Assembly (NCBI GenBank): GCA_963082875.1
Contig: OY720102.1
Location: 6,758,001-6,822,000 of the forward strand
Source of the DNA: Corella eumyota
Taxonomy: Eukaryota; Chordata; Ascidiacea; Phlebobranchia; Corellidae
DNA length: 64,000 bases
Direction: 5' to 3'
Shown here: positions 8,854 through 19,667 of the stretch, one piece after another
How the letters are laid out: every line of letters begins with the position of its first letter
Position numbering within the stretch: position 1 is the stretch's first letter
Made by a program: the position numbers and the translations under genes
The notes under the pieces: model-generated
Told to the model about the DNA's origin: nothing
The model's input: only the letters and a program-made list of their open reading frames with translations
The model's database searches: none

Positions 8854-11800
8854 TTAATCTTCTTTAATCTCTGGCGCGTTTTTCCAGTGGATGACGTTGC
8901 GACAAGCCTGAAGTATTTCGGGATCTGATTGGATGTAAAGATATGGGTTGCAAGCCATGATCACTTTTGGTAAAAGCTAAAAAATATTTAAAACAAATTA
9001 AAGTCATACTTACATTTAAATAATTGCTTTAATAAGTTATAATAACTTTTTAGGTCCTTGCAATTTCTGTTCAATAAACTAGCAAATGTAGTCTAACCGA
9101 AATTCGATCCAAGTGTTTTCAGAAATCACATAACTGATAATGCAAAACTGGCTCAAAAATACGTTAACGTTCTACAAGATTTTTGTAAAAAACAAAAAGT
9201 TTGCAATATATTAACTTACATGAACAACGATCATAAGCCAAACTGGTAAGTTTCCCACACCGATTGTCACTTGGAGACCAGCGTACATGGCATACGGAGT
9301 GTAGCAAATCAAAAACAGTAGAGGAGCGATCAAGGCAGTCTGGTGAATATAAACCTAAAGGTTTTAATTGGCAGATAGGTTTTTTGTAACAAACAACTTA
9401 TTTTAACCAAAGTATAGTTAATATTCTGGACGGGAATTATACAAACATTGCATCAGTTGTTTGCCAAAATTATCATACTCTTGCAAATTGTAAGATATTT
9501 CAAATACATACTTAAAGTCAATTTATGATAATCTAAACCAATTTTAGGATTAAGTCTTAAAAATTACAAATTTAAAATTATCGATGTACAATAAAGTATT
9601 GTGTTAACATGTTTTGCAGCAATTGCTTGTATGATTGTATTACATGTGTTGCAACATTTAACTGTTGCAGCATATACTACAACAAAGCAAGTGTTATACA
9701 TTTAAAATCAAGTTTAAAACAGCATGGCAGTCATCTACTGACTTTACTTTAACATGTTTGAAATGATATTAAAACCAACCTTTTCATTATGTTTTGACTC
9801 GTTAAGCAGTTTCTTGCAATAGATTATCATTTTAGCTGCAGGGTAGATAAACCAGATCAAAGCTACAAGTGTAATGTATGCTTGCATGTATCTTAAAAGA
9901 TAAAAATGGAAGAATTAGAGTTATGAAACCCACGGAATACAGTCTAAAATTGTTTTGCAAAAAAGTTAAGTAGTTTAATTAAAACAAATTTATGCTTGTA
10001 TTTATTTTTTTGTATATATCTTTATCCTTGATGTGGAAAAGTCGAAAGCGCGACTTAAACATAGAGTAACATCAGTTACTCCGACCCAGTCTCGAGTTGC
10101 CTGTGGCAGTTTGGAATATTATAGATTATAGTTGCCCGATAATTATGCTGCTAATTAAATGCTGACTCAGCAGAAGTTCGTACCGTATAGCGCCTTACTC
10201 AAAGCGACAGCATGAGGTCAGTGAGGATTGAACCCACGACCCAATGTGCGTGGTGTAGGAAGGGTTATTACCAGTACACCACGCTGCTGGTCATTTTAAA
10301 ATCTGTTTAATTTAAAAAAGAAAAAGGGGCATTTAGAAACGGTTCACAAACTAAACCATATGTACATATATCTATTGCATAACTAACAACAAATTAAAAA
10401 TTACTTTTAAAAATACAAATATAAAATGACTAGCTCACCCATCTCTGTGGTCGAGGTCCACCAAGCATCCGACAGTATTTTCATGCACAGTTTCATAATA
10501 ACCAAAACCAAATGCTGGTAGGCCTGCAGCAAAGGCACTTAAACCCCATACCATTCCAATGAAAAAGCAGTAGTTTAGACCGACTGTAAAAACAATTTGG
10601 TTGTTTTATACAAAAAATTATATAATGTAATGTAGCGTCTGTTGTCTCCAATAATGTTGTGCCTTCCACCTTGCTCAATGAGATTATTATTTGTTGACAC
10701 CTTCTGATGCGGCGCTTTATCGTTTTGATGCGAATTAACTGATTAGATATTGTGTTATATTGTAGATAGTTGCGAAAGGTATTTTTGGACATTTCACTTT
10801 AAATAAATGTGTTATAGGCAAAACTTTGGTCTAGTTTGAAAAATTTTAAATAAAAAACGACAGTAAGTTAGTAAAAAAAACTTTACAATATAAAACAACC
10901 ATGTTTTTTTCGAAATGCGCGAACTAACGCATAACAACTGTTACACCCCGACCCATTCTCTTATTAAGTGCTGAGTAAGTGCTGATTGAGTGCTGACTCA
11001 GAAGGAGTTCATACTGTTTATTGCGCCTTACTCAAGGGCGCTACAGCATGAGAGCAGTGAGAATTGAACTCACGACTTTATGTGGTGTAGCAAGGGTTCT
11101 ACTACTACACCACCCTGTCGGTAAACGTATCATATTTATATGGAAGCGATATCTATACCAAGATCAATAATGACTAAAATATTAAAATTTCTTACAACAT
11201 GTTCCTTCAACTAAATATCCCCCAAAAAAACTTTTCCCAAAACATAAACCATTAAATAAGTATCCCAAAGATACAGAACCACTGTATTATTTTAACAATT
11301 CCCTCATAGATAACGCCTCGAAAAAAAAACCAACAAAACACATTTTTTTGTACTTACACTTTTCAGGCTGGCAGGTTCTGTAATAACGATCGATGGCTAC
11401 CCACGTGATACTTGCAATATTTATGAAGCCAGCAGCCAGACCGACAAACGCGTTCAACTTTAAATAAAACAAAATAACTTAATTTTAATATTTATATTTG
11501 CCATATTTACCAAGGCATATAATTAAAAGTATGCGCTAAACTGTATTAGAGTTTGATGTAGCGACAGCCTGCAAACTGGTTTTGTTAATTTTTTCCAAAA
11601 AATTTCATTTACTTGACATCCGAAGGATCCAAATGGCCAACTCTTTCTCTGAGTCGACATGACGACAAAGGCGAGATGAATCATCATAATGACGTCAGAA
11701 GCGGCCAGTGACGTCATCCAGATCGACTTTTTCTGCAAGTCCTTTCGGTTCCAAATGGCGCGGAAGAATATCGAATAGCCAACGATAGAAATTAGTCCTA

Positions 11801-12443
11801 AAAATTCGAAACAGTTTTAGGGTTTTAAAATTAACAAAAACAGGCAATAATTATGCTTGGTCTGATGGTTAGCTATATTCAATTTTTTGGTTGTATTTAG
11901 TTTGCGATAGCACACTTTAACTGTTCTAGTTTCGTCATATTATCTTATTTAATTGACCATGTCATTCATATGTTTAATAACATCTAGCTTGTTTTTTTAT
12001 AGCTATAGTTTTACAAAACCCACATGAGGTCGTGGGTTCAATCCCCACCGATCTCATGCTGTAGCGCCCTTGAGTAAGGTGCTATAAACGGTATGAACTC
12101 CTGCTGAGCCAGCACTTAATCAGCATCATAATTACCGGGCAATTGTAGTCTCTATAATATCCCAAACTGCCACAGGCAACTCGAGACTGGGTCGGGGTAA
12201 CTGATGTTACTCTATGTTTAAGTCGCGCATTCGGCTTTCCCACATCGAGGATAAAGATATATACAAAAAAATGCACTTTATTAATTAATTTCTAAGCGTT
12301 TAACATTAAAATTAACAAGTACCATGTATTCAATGACACTTGGTTAAATAATTGTTGTAAGTCATATCTTAAATATTGTACTTACCGATTAACATGATAG
12401 TGATTCCATAATAAAAGCGAGCATTAGTGTCAACAATTTCCAT
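8854..12443 (-). CDS. Ci-opsin3: RGR/peropsin-like opsin, seven exons
   Basis: Coding exons in order: 12386-12443, 11613-11797, 11358-11457, 10439-10583, 9780-9891, 9220-9354, 8854-8976; all GT-AG and in phase, total 858 bp, 285 aa (vertebrate RGR is about 291). Seven hydrophobic segments. Opsin marks: LAASD in TM2; WPFGSFGCQ with Cys80 pairing with Cys154 of GCLVDL in loop 2; DRY at 104-106; CYTPYAMYAG in TM6; Lys249, six residues before Asn255, the retinal Schiff-base position; NPYLY at 255-259. The usual TM3 counterion site is Asn83 rather than Glu. RGR-type opsins bind all-trans-retinal and act as photoisomerases; Ciona opsin3 is reported as RGR-like, and that name is given on resemblance, not on a database match. 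Introns hold SINEs at 10005, 10904 and 12011. The start ATG gives MEIVDTNARFYYG before TM1. Confidence 0.88.
10005..10290 (-). mobile_element. tRNA-derived SINE, copy 3, near full length
   Basis: In the opsin intron between exons 10439-10583 and 9780-9891, in the same sense as the gene. Tail (T run plus GTATATATCTTTATCC) at 10005-10027, body, B box complement GGATTGAACCC near 10226, and head ending GTACACCACGCTGCTGG at 10290. Confidence 0.85.
10904..11121 (-). mobile_element. tRNA-derived SINE, copy 4, internally deleted
   Basis: In the opsin intron between exons 11358-11457 and 10439-10583, gene sense. The head and proximal body are clear (TGACTCAGAAGGAGTTCATA, TACACCACCCTGTCGG). The middle of the body is missing compared with other copies, and the distal part (GCGCGAACTAACGCATAACA) is strongly decayed, suggesting an older insertion. 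Confidence 0.7.
12011..12271 (+). mobile_element. tRNA-derived SINE, copy 5, 5'-truncated
   Basis: In opsin intron 1, antisense to the gene. It starts inside the tRNA-like head (CACATGAGGTCGTGGGTTCA) so the A box is missing; the rest runs to GGATAAAGATATATACAAAA. 5' truncation is usual for target-primed reverse transcription. Confidence 0.82.
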
Positions 12444-12923
12444 AATGATAAACAACAAAACTTTAAATTAAACTTAAAACCTATACACAAATGGGTTTTT
12501 ATTTAAGCTTATTTCTAGGATATATTACTTATACTTATTTGTATATACCCAAAATTAACATACTCTATTCTTTCTATAAAAACAAACTTAAAAGCTTAAC
12601 TAATGAACAAGTAGAGAGCTTAAAAATCAATACTGTAAGACTGTAAAAACACTATGAAATTTAAGAAAAAAACGCAGACACGTTTTCTAGGCAAAAACCG
12701 TCGGCGTTTTTAAAGACGTCGCAATTACCAAAACGCGTGTTTGATTAAGGCATAACAATTAATCGGTAGTAGAGAAAATTAAATCAAGTGCTTTAAGCTT
12801 TTATAGAAATCAAATGATGTTTTTAATGTATAAAACAAACTACATGTTTGTGCAAAGATAACAAATCATATTTATTATAAAATCAGAAATACTTTAAAAC
12901 TCAAAAAAATTGAAAAAAAAAAT
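12444..12923. other. Spacer between the tandem opsin and kinase-like genes
   Basis: A/T-rich, no open frame. It holds the opsin promoter and the 3' end of the kinase-like gene. TTTATT at 12923-12928 (AATAAA on the minus strand) overlaps the kinase-like stop codon and another at 12871-12876 lies about 50 bp beyond it; either could be the poly(A) signal. Confidence 0.45.
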
Positions 12924-15900
12924 TTATTCGTAAAAATTCATCTGGTCCAAAATATTGTTCAGACCACGTGACAGCGTTGTCCAATCACAGCGGTGCTCGG
13001 GCGAGGCCTGTCTGGCGACATGTAACAGTTTTGTCATTGTAGACTCGTGTTCCCAACTGGACGGAATGCCGTTGTGTATCTTGGCGAATAGCCATCTGGA
13101 CATTATGCAAACGTAAACGTTGTTATCTACACCCCAGCATCTAGAAATAAATTTTGAATTTCTGTATTTTAACATTAACATTTTCTAAATAAATAGAATT
13201 GTGTATTAACAGCAAGTGAAAAGTATAGAAAAACAAGGCTTTATAAAGCAAAGTCATTTAAGCTGTTTAAGTAAAGAATGTTGTATAGGTAAGAATAATT
13301 TACGTTGTGACATTTGATCTTTACGTAAATCAAAATTATATTTTAATATTATTTACACCTTCCTTAAAAGCATTTTACTGTTTATTAGTCCATACATTAC
13401 CATTAAAAGCATACAAACAAACAAATAAACTGAGTTTGAGCATATCATATATGGATCGAGCACAGTAATTCATCTTCTAATTAAAATACCTGTTGTCGTC
13501 CGCACAGTAACCTCTCGTTTCTTTGCACGCCTGGCCAACTTTAAACATTATTCCTTTTACAGCAATGTTCGAGCATTCCTCGTAAGACTTGCACATCGTA
13601 CTCGAAAACAACCTAAACAGACAAGTTTTGGGGATAAGTCTAATTGATTGACATAGATGGCCTATCCCTACGTTAATTAAAATGCACATTGCTATATATA
13701 GTAGGGGTTGTGCAGTTTAAAATTCAAATGTTTTTTAAGCTCTAATATGATGCTGTATTTTAACCACTAAATTAGTGTAAATACCACGAGTAACCTACTA
13801 ATCTTATATAATCTTAAGTGCATTAGTGGTTTGGAAAATTCTTAAAACGCCTTTTTATTTAACCTGAATATATATGAAATATTTTAATAACTTAAATACT
13901 TTGATTTTATTGCCGAAATTTTTGATGAAAAATAACATTTTTTACCTATTGTGTTCGATGTCCCGTGTCGAATCTTTCATGGTTTGCAAAATCACAAAAC
14001 TTTCGACCGAGGTAAAGATAACGTCAAAGTTTTTGTTGATTATGATTTCAAATGGATCGACATCGGTTGGCAGTATTCTAAATGATCAATATTTGCTTTT
14101 AGTTGTAAAGAACCTTCGAACAAAACTACTTCTCTACATGCAGTTATACATGTTTTCAAACTATTAAAAATAAACAAAAGATGTAGATAGTTGCAATACC
14201 GGCAGCGTGGTGTAGTGGTAAGAACACTTGCTACACCACCATGAGGTTTTGGGTTCAATCCCCACTGCTTTCATGCTGTAGCGCCCTTGAGTAAGGTGTT
14301 ATAAACGGTACAAATTCCTGCTGAGCCAGCACTTAATCAGCAGCATATTTACTGGGCAATTATAATCTATAATATCCCAAACTGCTATAGGCAACTCGAG
14401 ACTGGGTCGGGGTAACAAATGTTACTCTATGTTCAGGTCGCGCATTCGACCTTCCCACATCGAGGATAAAAATATATACAAAAAAATACCTATATAAGGT
14501 ATTTTTTATTCATATGTGTTTTAATATAGTAAATCATTTGCAAAAAGGTCTTAAATGAAAGTGTGTTTCAAATGTTGTGTAGGCTATTATGTTACATTGG
14601 TTATATAAAAAAATGATAATTTCTGTTTAGCGAATTCCACAAATTGCTTACCCAATGCTATGCATTGCGTCGAACGCCATTGCCATATTAGTCATTACTT
14701 TGAGTGCACTCATTACAGGTTTTTCGGATGACGATATCAGCTTGCTCAAACCAGTCAACTGCAAGCATTCTTCTTCCGAATTTCCTTGGTGAGTTTTCTT
14801 GCACATTCGAGACTGGTCGCCAAATCGATCGGTGATAAAACTGAACAGCGGAAACAATTTGATATTAATTAGCAAGGTAGTGCCTTTTGTCACGTAACTA
14901 TTACAAAAATCAGATAAGGTTGTTTATGTGGTACTTTTTGTTTGCAAAAATTTCGGCTTAAACAAAGTTTTACCTTATTGACTGTACGTCGAGATCGGTT
15001 ATGCCTTTTAACTTAGTGACGTCACTTCCGTTGGCCAAACCAAGGCAAACCCCGTACAACCTCGGTACAAACGGATACCCATGCATCATCAATAACTTTA
15101 GCAAGTTCTCTTGAGCTAGTTCGAACTCTTGATCGGCTTTTAACCAGCCGTAAGCGTTGCCTCGGTTCCTATCAGCCCGTTGGTAGGAGTTTATCACGAC
15201 GTCAATCGTCATTCCATTGTGGAGGTAATACTCACCTATGGTGCTGTGTCCGCTGGTTGAAATGTGAACGATCTTTGGACTAATCCGCCTTCGCTCCAGT
15301 CGGTTCATTGCGTCGCAATCTAGTATAGCATTGCTCTCGTAAGCAACTGCATACTCTTCAAGTGACGTCACGTCCTGCGTGACGTAGTAGGTGTCTTGTA
15401 GGATGTCTACGATCTCCAAAATGTGCTCGTCTTTGATGGGACTCAGGACCTTGCTGATTGGTGGATACATGGGCGGTGTCTTGTTGCGCTTCGACGAATC
15501 ATATTCGAGCATGACGATGTCGTCTGCAAGTTCGCGAAGCTCTGATCCCCAAGCAAATTCTAAAATTTAAAAAAACATAACACAAAAATTTAAAATCTTT
15601 GTTTTAATTGATTTTACAACAATAAAATAATTTAAAATGATCTATATTTAACTGCTTGTACTCTTGTTTAGTTATGTGAATGCGTTAAATCATAAAAACT
15701 TTTTTTTTTTACCTTGCAATAAAAATTGTTTGGCATTTTGTGATTCCTTATCTAATTTCCTGTTAGTGGCGCCATTATCAGCTTCGCGAAAGCATTTTCC
15801 TGAAATAGCAATTTCAAATGTTATCAGTTTTGCAGCTCTTGCATTGCAACTACTAGCAAGAATGGTAAAACTTACAAAGCGTTTATTAAAAAATCTTAAA

Positions 15901-16052
15901 TGTGAGAACAAAATAACGATTGAGTGCTTACCTGAATAATAATAAGACTCTATCGACAGCAGAGTGTAGTTGTATAGAAAAACAGTTAGAAGGAAAACAG
16001 GCAGTCTGTGTTTCGACCCAAAACGCCGAATCGTATGGACAAAACTGCGCAT
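12924..16052 (-). CDS. Secretory-pathway kinase-like membrane protein (FAM69/DIPK-like), probable pseudokinase
   Basis: Exons: 15932-16052, 15713-15799, 14974-15559, 14652-14897, 13946-14077, 13490-13612, 12924-13140; 1512 bp, 503 aa, all phases close. The N-terminus MRSFVHTIRRFGSKHR then PVFLLTVFLYNYTLLSI is a basic tail plus signal-anchor, as in type II ER/Golgi proteins; GKC follows, as in FAM69/DIPK proteins. The middle has a kinase-like ground plan: a nucleotide-loop-like GHSTIGEYY (173-181), PFVPRLYGVCLG, and a catalytic-loop-like GILPTDVDPFEIIINKNFDV (347-366). The C-terminus has paired cysteines (MCKSYEEC, YCADDNRCWG). The strand expected to carry the ATP-binding Lys reads VVINSY and the DFG position reads TSVES, so activity is doubtful. 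Family assignment is by feel and could be VLK or another secreted kinase. The intron at 14078-14651 holds an antisense SINE. Confidence 0.65.
14201..14484 (+). mobile_element. tRNA-derived SINE, copy 6, full length with target-site duplication
   Basis: The best reference copy. It starts GGCAGCGTGGTGTAGTGGTA at 14201 and runs through B box GGGTTCAATCCCC (14250-14262), body TTGAGTAAGGTGTTATAAAC, to tail GGATAAAAATATATACAAAA. AATACC at 14195-14200 and 14485-14490 is a plausible 6-bp target-site duplication. It lies antisense in an intron of the kinase-like gene. Confidence 0.88.
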
Positions 16053-17254
16053 GTCAAATACATGCTAGCTCATGTCAAAACCTAAGCCTATATGGAAACC
16101 TAAGTACACTAAACCCTAAACCCTGTTACTGTAACAAAATAGTAGAGCATAACCGTAATATACTGATTGCATTAATCAATTAAAGTATACCCTACCCTCA
16201 ACCAAAAGGCTTTAAATTACTACTTCTAATAACCTAGAATAATTAGTTTGTAAGCTATTAAACAGGGTTAGTGTAATACAACCACTTGCTTTGTAAAACA
16301 TTTTTATAACTTGTACAGCATAGAACAACACAACTTAAATTTTCACACGGCAATGCCCCAAGGGCTAATTATATAGAGTTGTCCTAAATAGTGTAACGTT
16401 TATAGTAAATGGTAAAAAACCGGATAGTTAACATTATTTTATTTTGTTTAATGAAAAAATAAAACTTGTGTTTTCGTTAAAATTAAATTATTTAAAAAAT
16501 TTTTGCAACAACATATAAATATTTATTGCCATTTTTTGTTTTAAAAATTTTGCTTTTAATCAATTATGCAAAAAAAATTCTCAACAGCATTTTCCTTTTT
16601 ACTCTTAAAATTGTGACGCTATTCAAAATTTCCTGACGTCACTAACCACGTGATAAGCTTTAAAGATCCGATACCCGATCAGACTGTCTGGCAAAAATCA
16701 CTTTAGCAGTTGTAACAAAGTTATCGATTTTGGAGTAAGGAGAAAATTTTAAATCTTATTAAAATTCCTTCTTTATTTTAGGCAAAATTACGGTAAGTCA
16801 CAAAAAATTACGATGACAAAGTCATGATTAATGGCAAGGGAATATGCATCGTACAAAAATTATAGTCTTAAAAATGATATCAGACTTATAATAACATAAC
16901 GATAGCTGCACCCGGTCCTTCGGTAGAGTGCACGGCCTTTACCTCTGGGAGTTGTTTGTAAAGCATCACTCGTTAGGCCGTTCTGCGTCATCAAAAAACT
17001 CTACGTTTAATTGGTCCCGAAAAAATAACTGTAAACAGCCACCCCTTTAAAAAAGGCCAACCCATGTAAAACTTAATCAATCGGCTACACACTTGGCTGG
17101 TTAAGCGTGAAAAGTGCTGAACAAAAAGTGGCGCAAACGAAGCAAGATGTGCAGTACGTTAACTGAAAGCAGGTCAACTAGCGTCAGTCGAATTTTAACG
17201 TTTACATCTGTGTTTCAGATTTTTTTAAAGTTAGTTTTATATTTTAAAACAATC
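16053..17254. other. Shared upstream region of two divergent genes
   Basis: About 1.2 kb between the kinase-like gene (minus) and the sushi gene (plus), so it must hold both promoters. CCTGACGTCACTAACCACGT at 16633-16652 combines a CRE-like site and an E-box-like CACGTG. Open frames here are short and A/T-driven. GTGTTTCAG at 17211-17219 could be an acceptor for a 5' UTR intron or spliced leader of the sushi gene. Nothing else is recognised. Confidence 0.4.
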
Positions 17255-19208
17255 ATGTTGAAAGGATTAATTTTGGCAGGGTTAATATCCCTTATAGCAG
17301 GTTTGTTGTTATAATTTTAGATTTATATTTTTTAAAGTTAATGAAATTCGTTCATGGTTAAGTGTAGTATATATTGAATAACGTAAATTTTAACTAGATA
17401 CTATTCAGTAAAGTTACTTTGCAATGTGGTTGTTTGAACACTAGCTTTAATAAAACGTATACAATTTCCCGCATCACAGCACAATGTTCGGAGCCAGTCC
17501 TAGAGCGTTCGGATATAAATTGCCATCACCACAAGAGTCTTTCACGTACGAAAGTTTGCCATGTTAGGTGCCACGACGATTTTCGTACGGTAGACGCAAG
17601 ACGAAAGGCTGTATTTACTTGCAACGAAGATGACGATGAATGGATAAAACCGATAGTAGATTGCCACGGTAAGGCATAAAGAATTCAACAGTTTAGTTAT
17701 CATGCAATTATAATCTATAATATGTTGAACTGCCTAAGGCGACTTGAAACTGGCTCGGGGTAATTAATGTTACTCTATGTTTGGGTCATGCAGTCGACCT
17801 TCCCATATCAGAGATAAAGATATATAAAACAAGAATATTTGTTTATCTTAAATCAAATATGATACTTTATACGTACAATAAAGAAAATTGTATAGTACTT
17901 TGACTTAGTATTGTACAATGTCAACTAGTTTGAATAATCAAACACATTGAATCTTGGTTTACTCTGTTAATGTAAAAATAAAGTTGCTGTACAAACCCAT
18001 AGCGTAACGTTTTTAAATTTGTTACCTTGACAACTTTTTATTCACAGATTGCAGAAAAATTAAGCCCAGAGAGAACAGATGGAAAACATGTATGATGAAC
18101 GAAGAAGGAAACGTCCAATGCACATTTTACTGCGAGGAAAACTTTGAACTTTACGGTCCAACCCTCATGGCTTGCGTAAATGGCTCGTGGGATTTTACAG
18201 CTCCGTTTTGCAAAAGTAATTTTTTATTTTAAAAACTTGAAATTTTTTTGCAAAATTCAAAAAGAGCGAAAAAAATTTTTTAAAGAATTTAAAAAAATTT
18301 TTTTAAAACATTTCACAAAAAATTTATTTTACAAATTTACTGAAATTCTGTTTTTATTTTTAGGAGTAGTGGAATGTGAGGTAAGATATTGGGTATTATA
18401 TAAATTGCAAGTTAGTTATGACATATAAATCCTATACAAAACCAAAAACGTCCTAAATTACCATATTTAGCAAAATGACAACATCCCCAGCCAAAATTTT
18501 TGTTGTATATAAGATGTTTTAAAATGATTTTAATAATTAAATGCATTATCAGCAGTCCCCTATACCTCACACTAACATTTTTTCTAAAGGATACGGACAC
18601 CGAATGCCGGGTAGACTTTACACGAGAGGAAAAGAAATTGATAAAGGTGTACAGGGACGAGATGCCCGCTGATATTAAGGAACTGCTTGATCTAGTGGAG
18701 CTGCAATATTTCTCACAACAAAACAACAGGCTCACCAGAAGGATAAAATGTCTTCGGTCGTTTTGTAGAGTTAGGCACTGCAATTATTTAGCCTCAAGTA
18801 AGTCTAGGCTAAAACCCAGTATTTTTTAAAATTTTTACCCTGTTTTATTAGAAAAATACTTTAATGAGTTACTTAGATTTGTGCATTGTGTTTTGCAGCT
18901 TGTTTGTATAGAGTATCAACTTTTGTGTTAATCTTTTAAATTAGTTAATAATGACTCTGTAAAACTTACATAGGCCCTGTTGGACTATGAGATTAACATT
19001 ACTTTACTGCTAATATTTCACAATATCCATATACTTACCGTAACAATTTCTATAGGTATAAAATAAAACTATTATTATTTTATAGAAAGTACAATTTATG
19101 ATTTTTGTTACAGAGAAATCTTTGATGAGGAAATGCAAAATCTGTCTGAATAATCCGAAATTTATTTTAAAATGTCCTAAACACAAGACCGGGGCCTTGT
19201 TTGGTTAA
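17255..19208 (+). CDS. Small secreted protein: two sushi (CCP) domains plus novel basic Cys-rich tail
   Basis: Exons: 17255-17300, 17480-17668, 18048-18215, 18364-18380, 18590-18797, 19114-19208; 723 bp, 240 aa. The signal peptide MLKGLILAGLISLIA is cut near Ala/Gln-Cys. Sushi 1 is exon 2, with six cysteines in the selectin-type pattern (QCSEP ... INC ... VCHVRC ... FTC ... WIKPIVDC). Sushi 2 is exon 3 (DCRKIKPRENRWKTC ... VQCTFYC ... LMACVNGSWDFTAPFC). Both are phase 1-1 exons, the usual shuffled form. After a 17-bp micro-exon (VVECE), exon 5 gives an acidic helix (EEKKLIKVYRDEMPADIKEL) and a basic Cys-rich end (RRIKCLRSFCRVRHC, RKCKICLNN, LKCPKHKTG). The tail is not recognised. A role in adhesion or complement-like recognition is possible. 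A poly(A) signal AATAAA lies at 19216-19221. The 17478 acceptor was chosen because earlier AGs hit stops in frame. Confidence 0.78.
17698..17832 (+). mobile_element. tRNA-derived SINE, copy 7, 3' part only
   Basis: Only the distal body and tail remain (GCAATTATAATCTATAATAT, GTTACTCTATGTTTGGGTCA, GATATATAAAACA). It lies in sushi-gene intron 2, gene sense, about 30 bp after the donor. Heavily 5'-truncated. Confidence 0.78.
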
Positions 19209-19667
19209 TAAGAAAAATAAAACAAACCGAAGACTAATTTAAAAACTAAAAAAATGATATTTTTTCAACGACTTTTCGTTTTGGTGTTAACCAAATTTAA
19301 ACTGGCCAAAGCATGTATATATACCAACGTTTTTTGAGTGTACCTATTTTCGTTTTATTAGTAATTTTATTACAATAATTATTGTATATAATACCTGCTG
19401 TTAGTTTTCTTTAACAAAAAAATTAAAATGAAAAGCAGTAAAATTGCGTTTAACAATTTGCTAAATCCAATTTCAAGTTTGTTCTATATTTAAATACTAA
19501 CGAAATCTTTTACCTAAAACGCGTTTGATTTGAAGCGCATTTAAAGTACAGAGGTTATACATAACTAAGTCCTCTGATTTTCGAAAAATAAAAACATGTA
19601 AATTAGATGTTAGTATTTTGTTAAATAAAAAAATAAGTGTTACGTCAGGCGAGAGATATCACGTGAC
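19209..19667. other. Spacer between convergent sushi and SLC23 genes
   Basis: About 460 bp of A/T-rich DNA with the poly(A) signal of the sushi gene at 19216 and the 3' UTR of the SLC23 gene at its right end. No other signal seen. Confidence 0.4.

Noticed and set aside
10493-10792. 99-codon minus-strand frame near an opsin exon
   Set aside because: It is in the wrong frame for the opsin exon at 10439-10583 and otherwise lies in an intron.
14201-14275. tRNA gene in the head of this and nine other elements
   Set aside because: A and B boxes are present, but the acceptor stem does not close, the anticodon arm is disrupted by the GTGGTGTAG/CTACACCAC pairing, and the same head is always followed by the SINE body.
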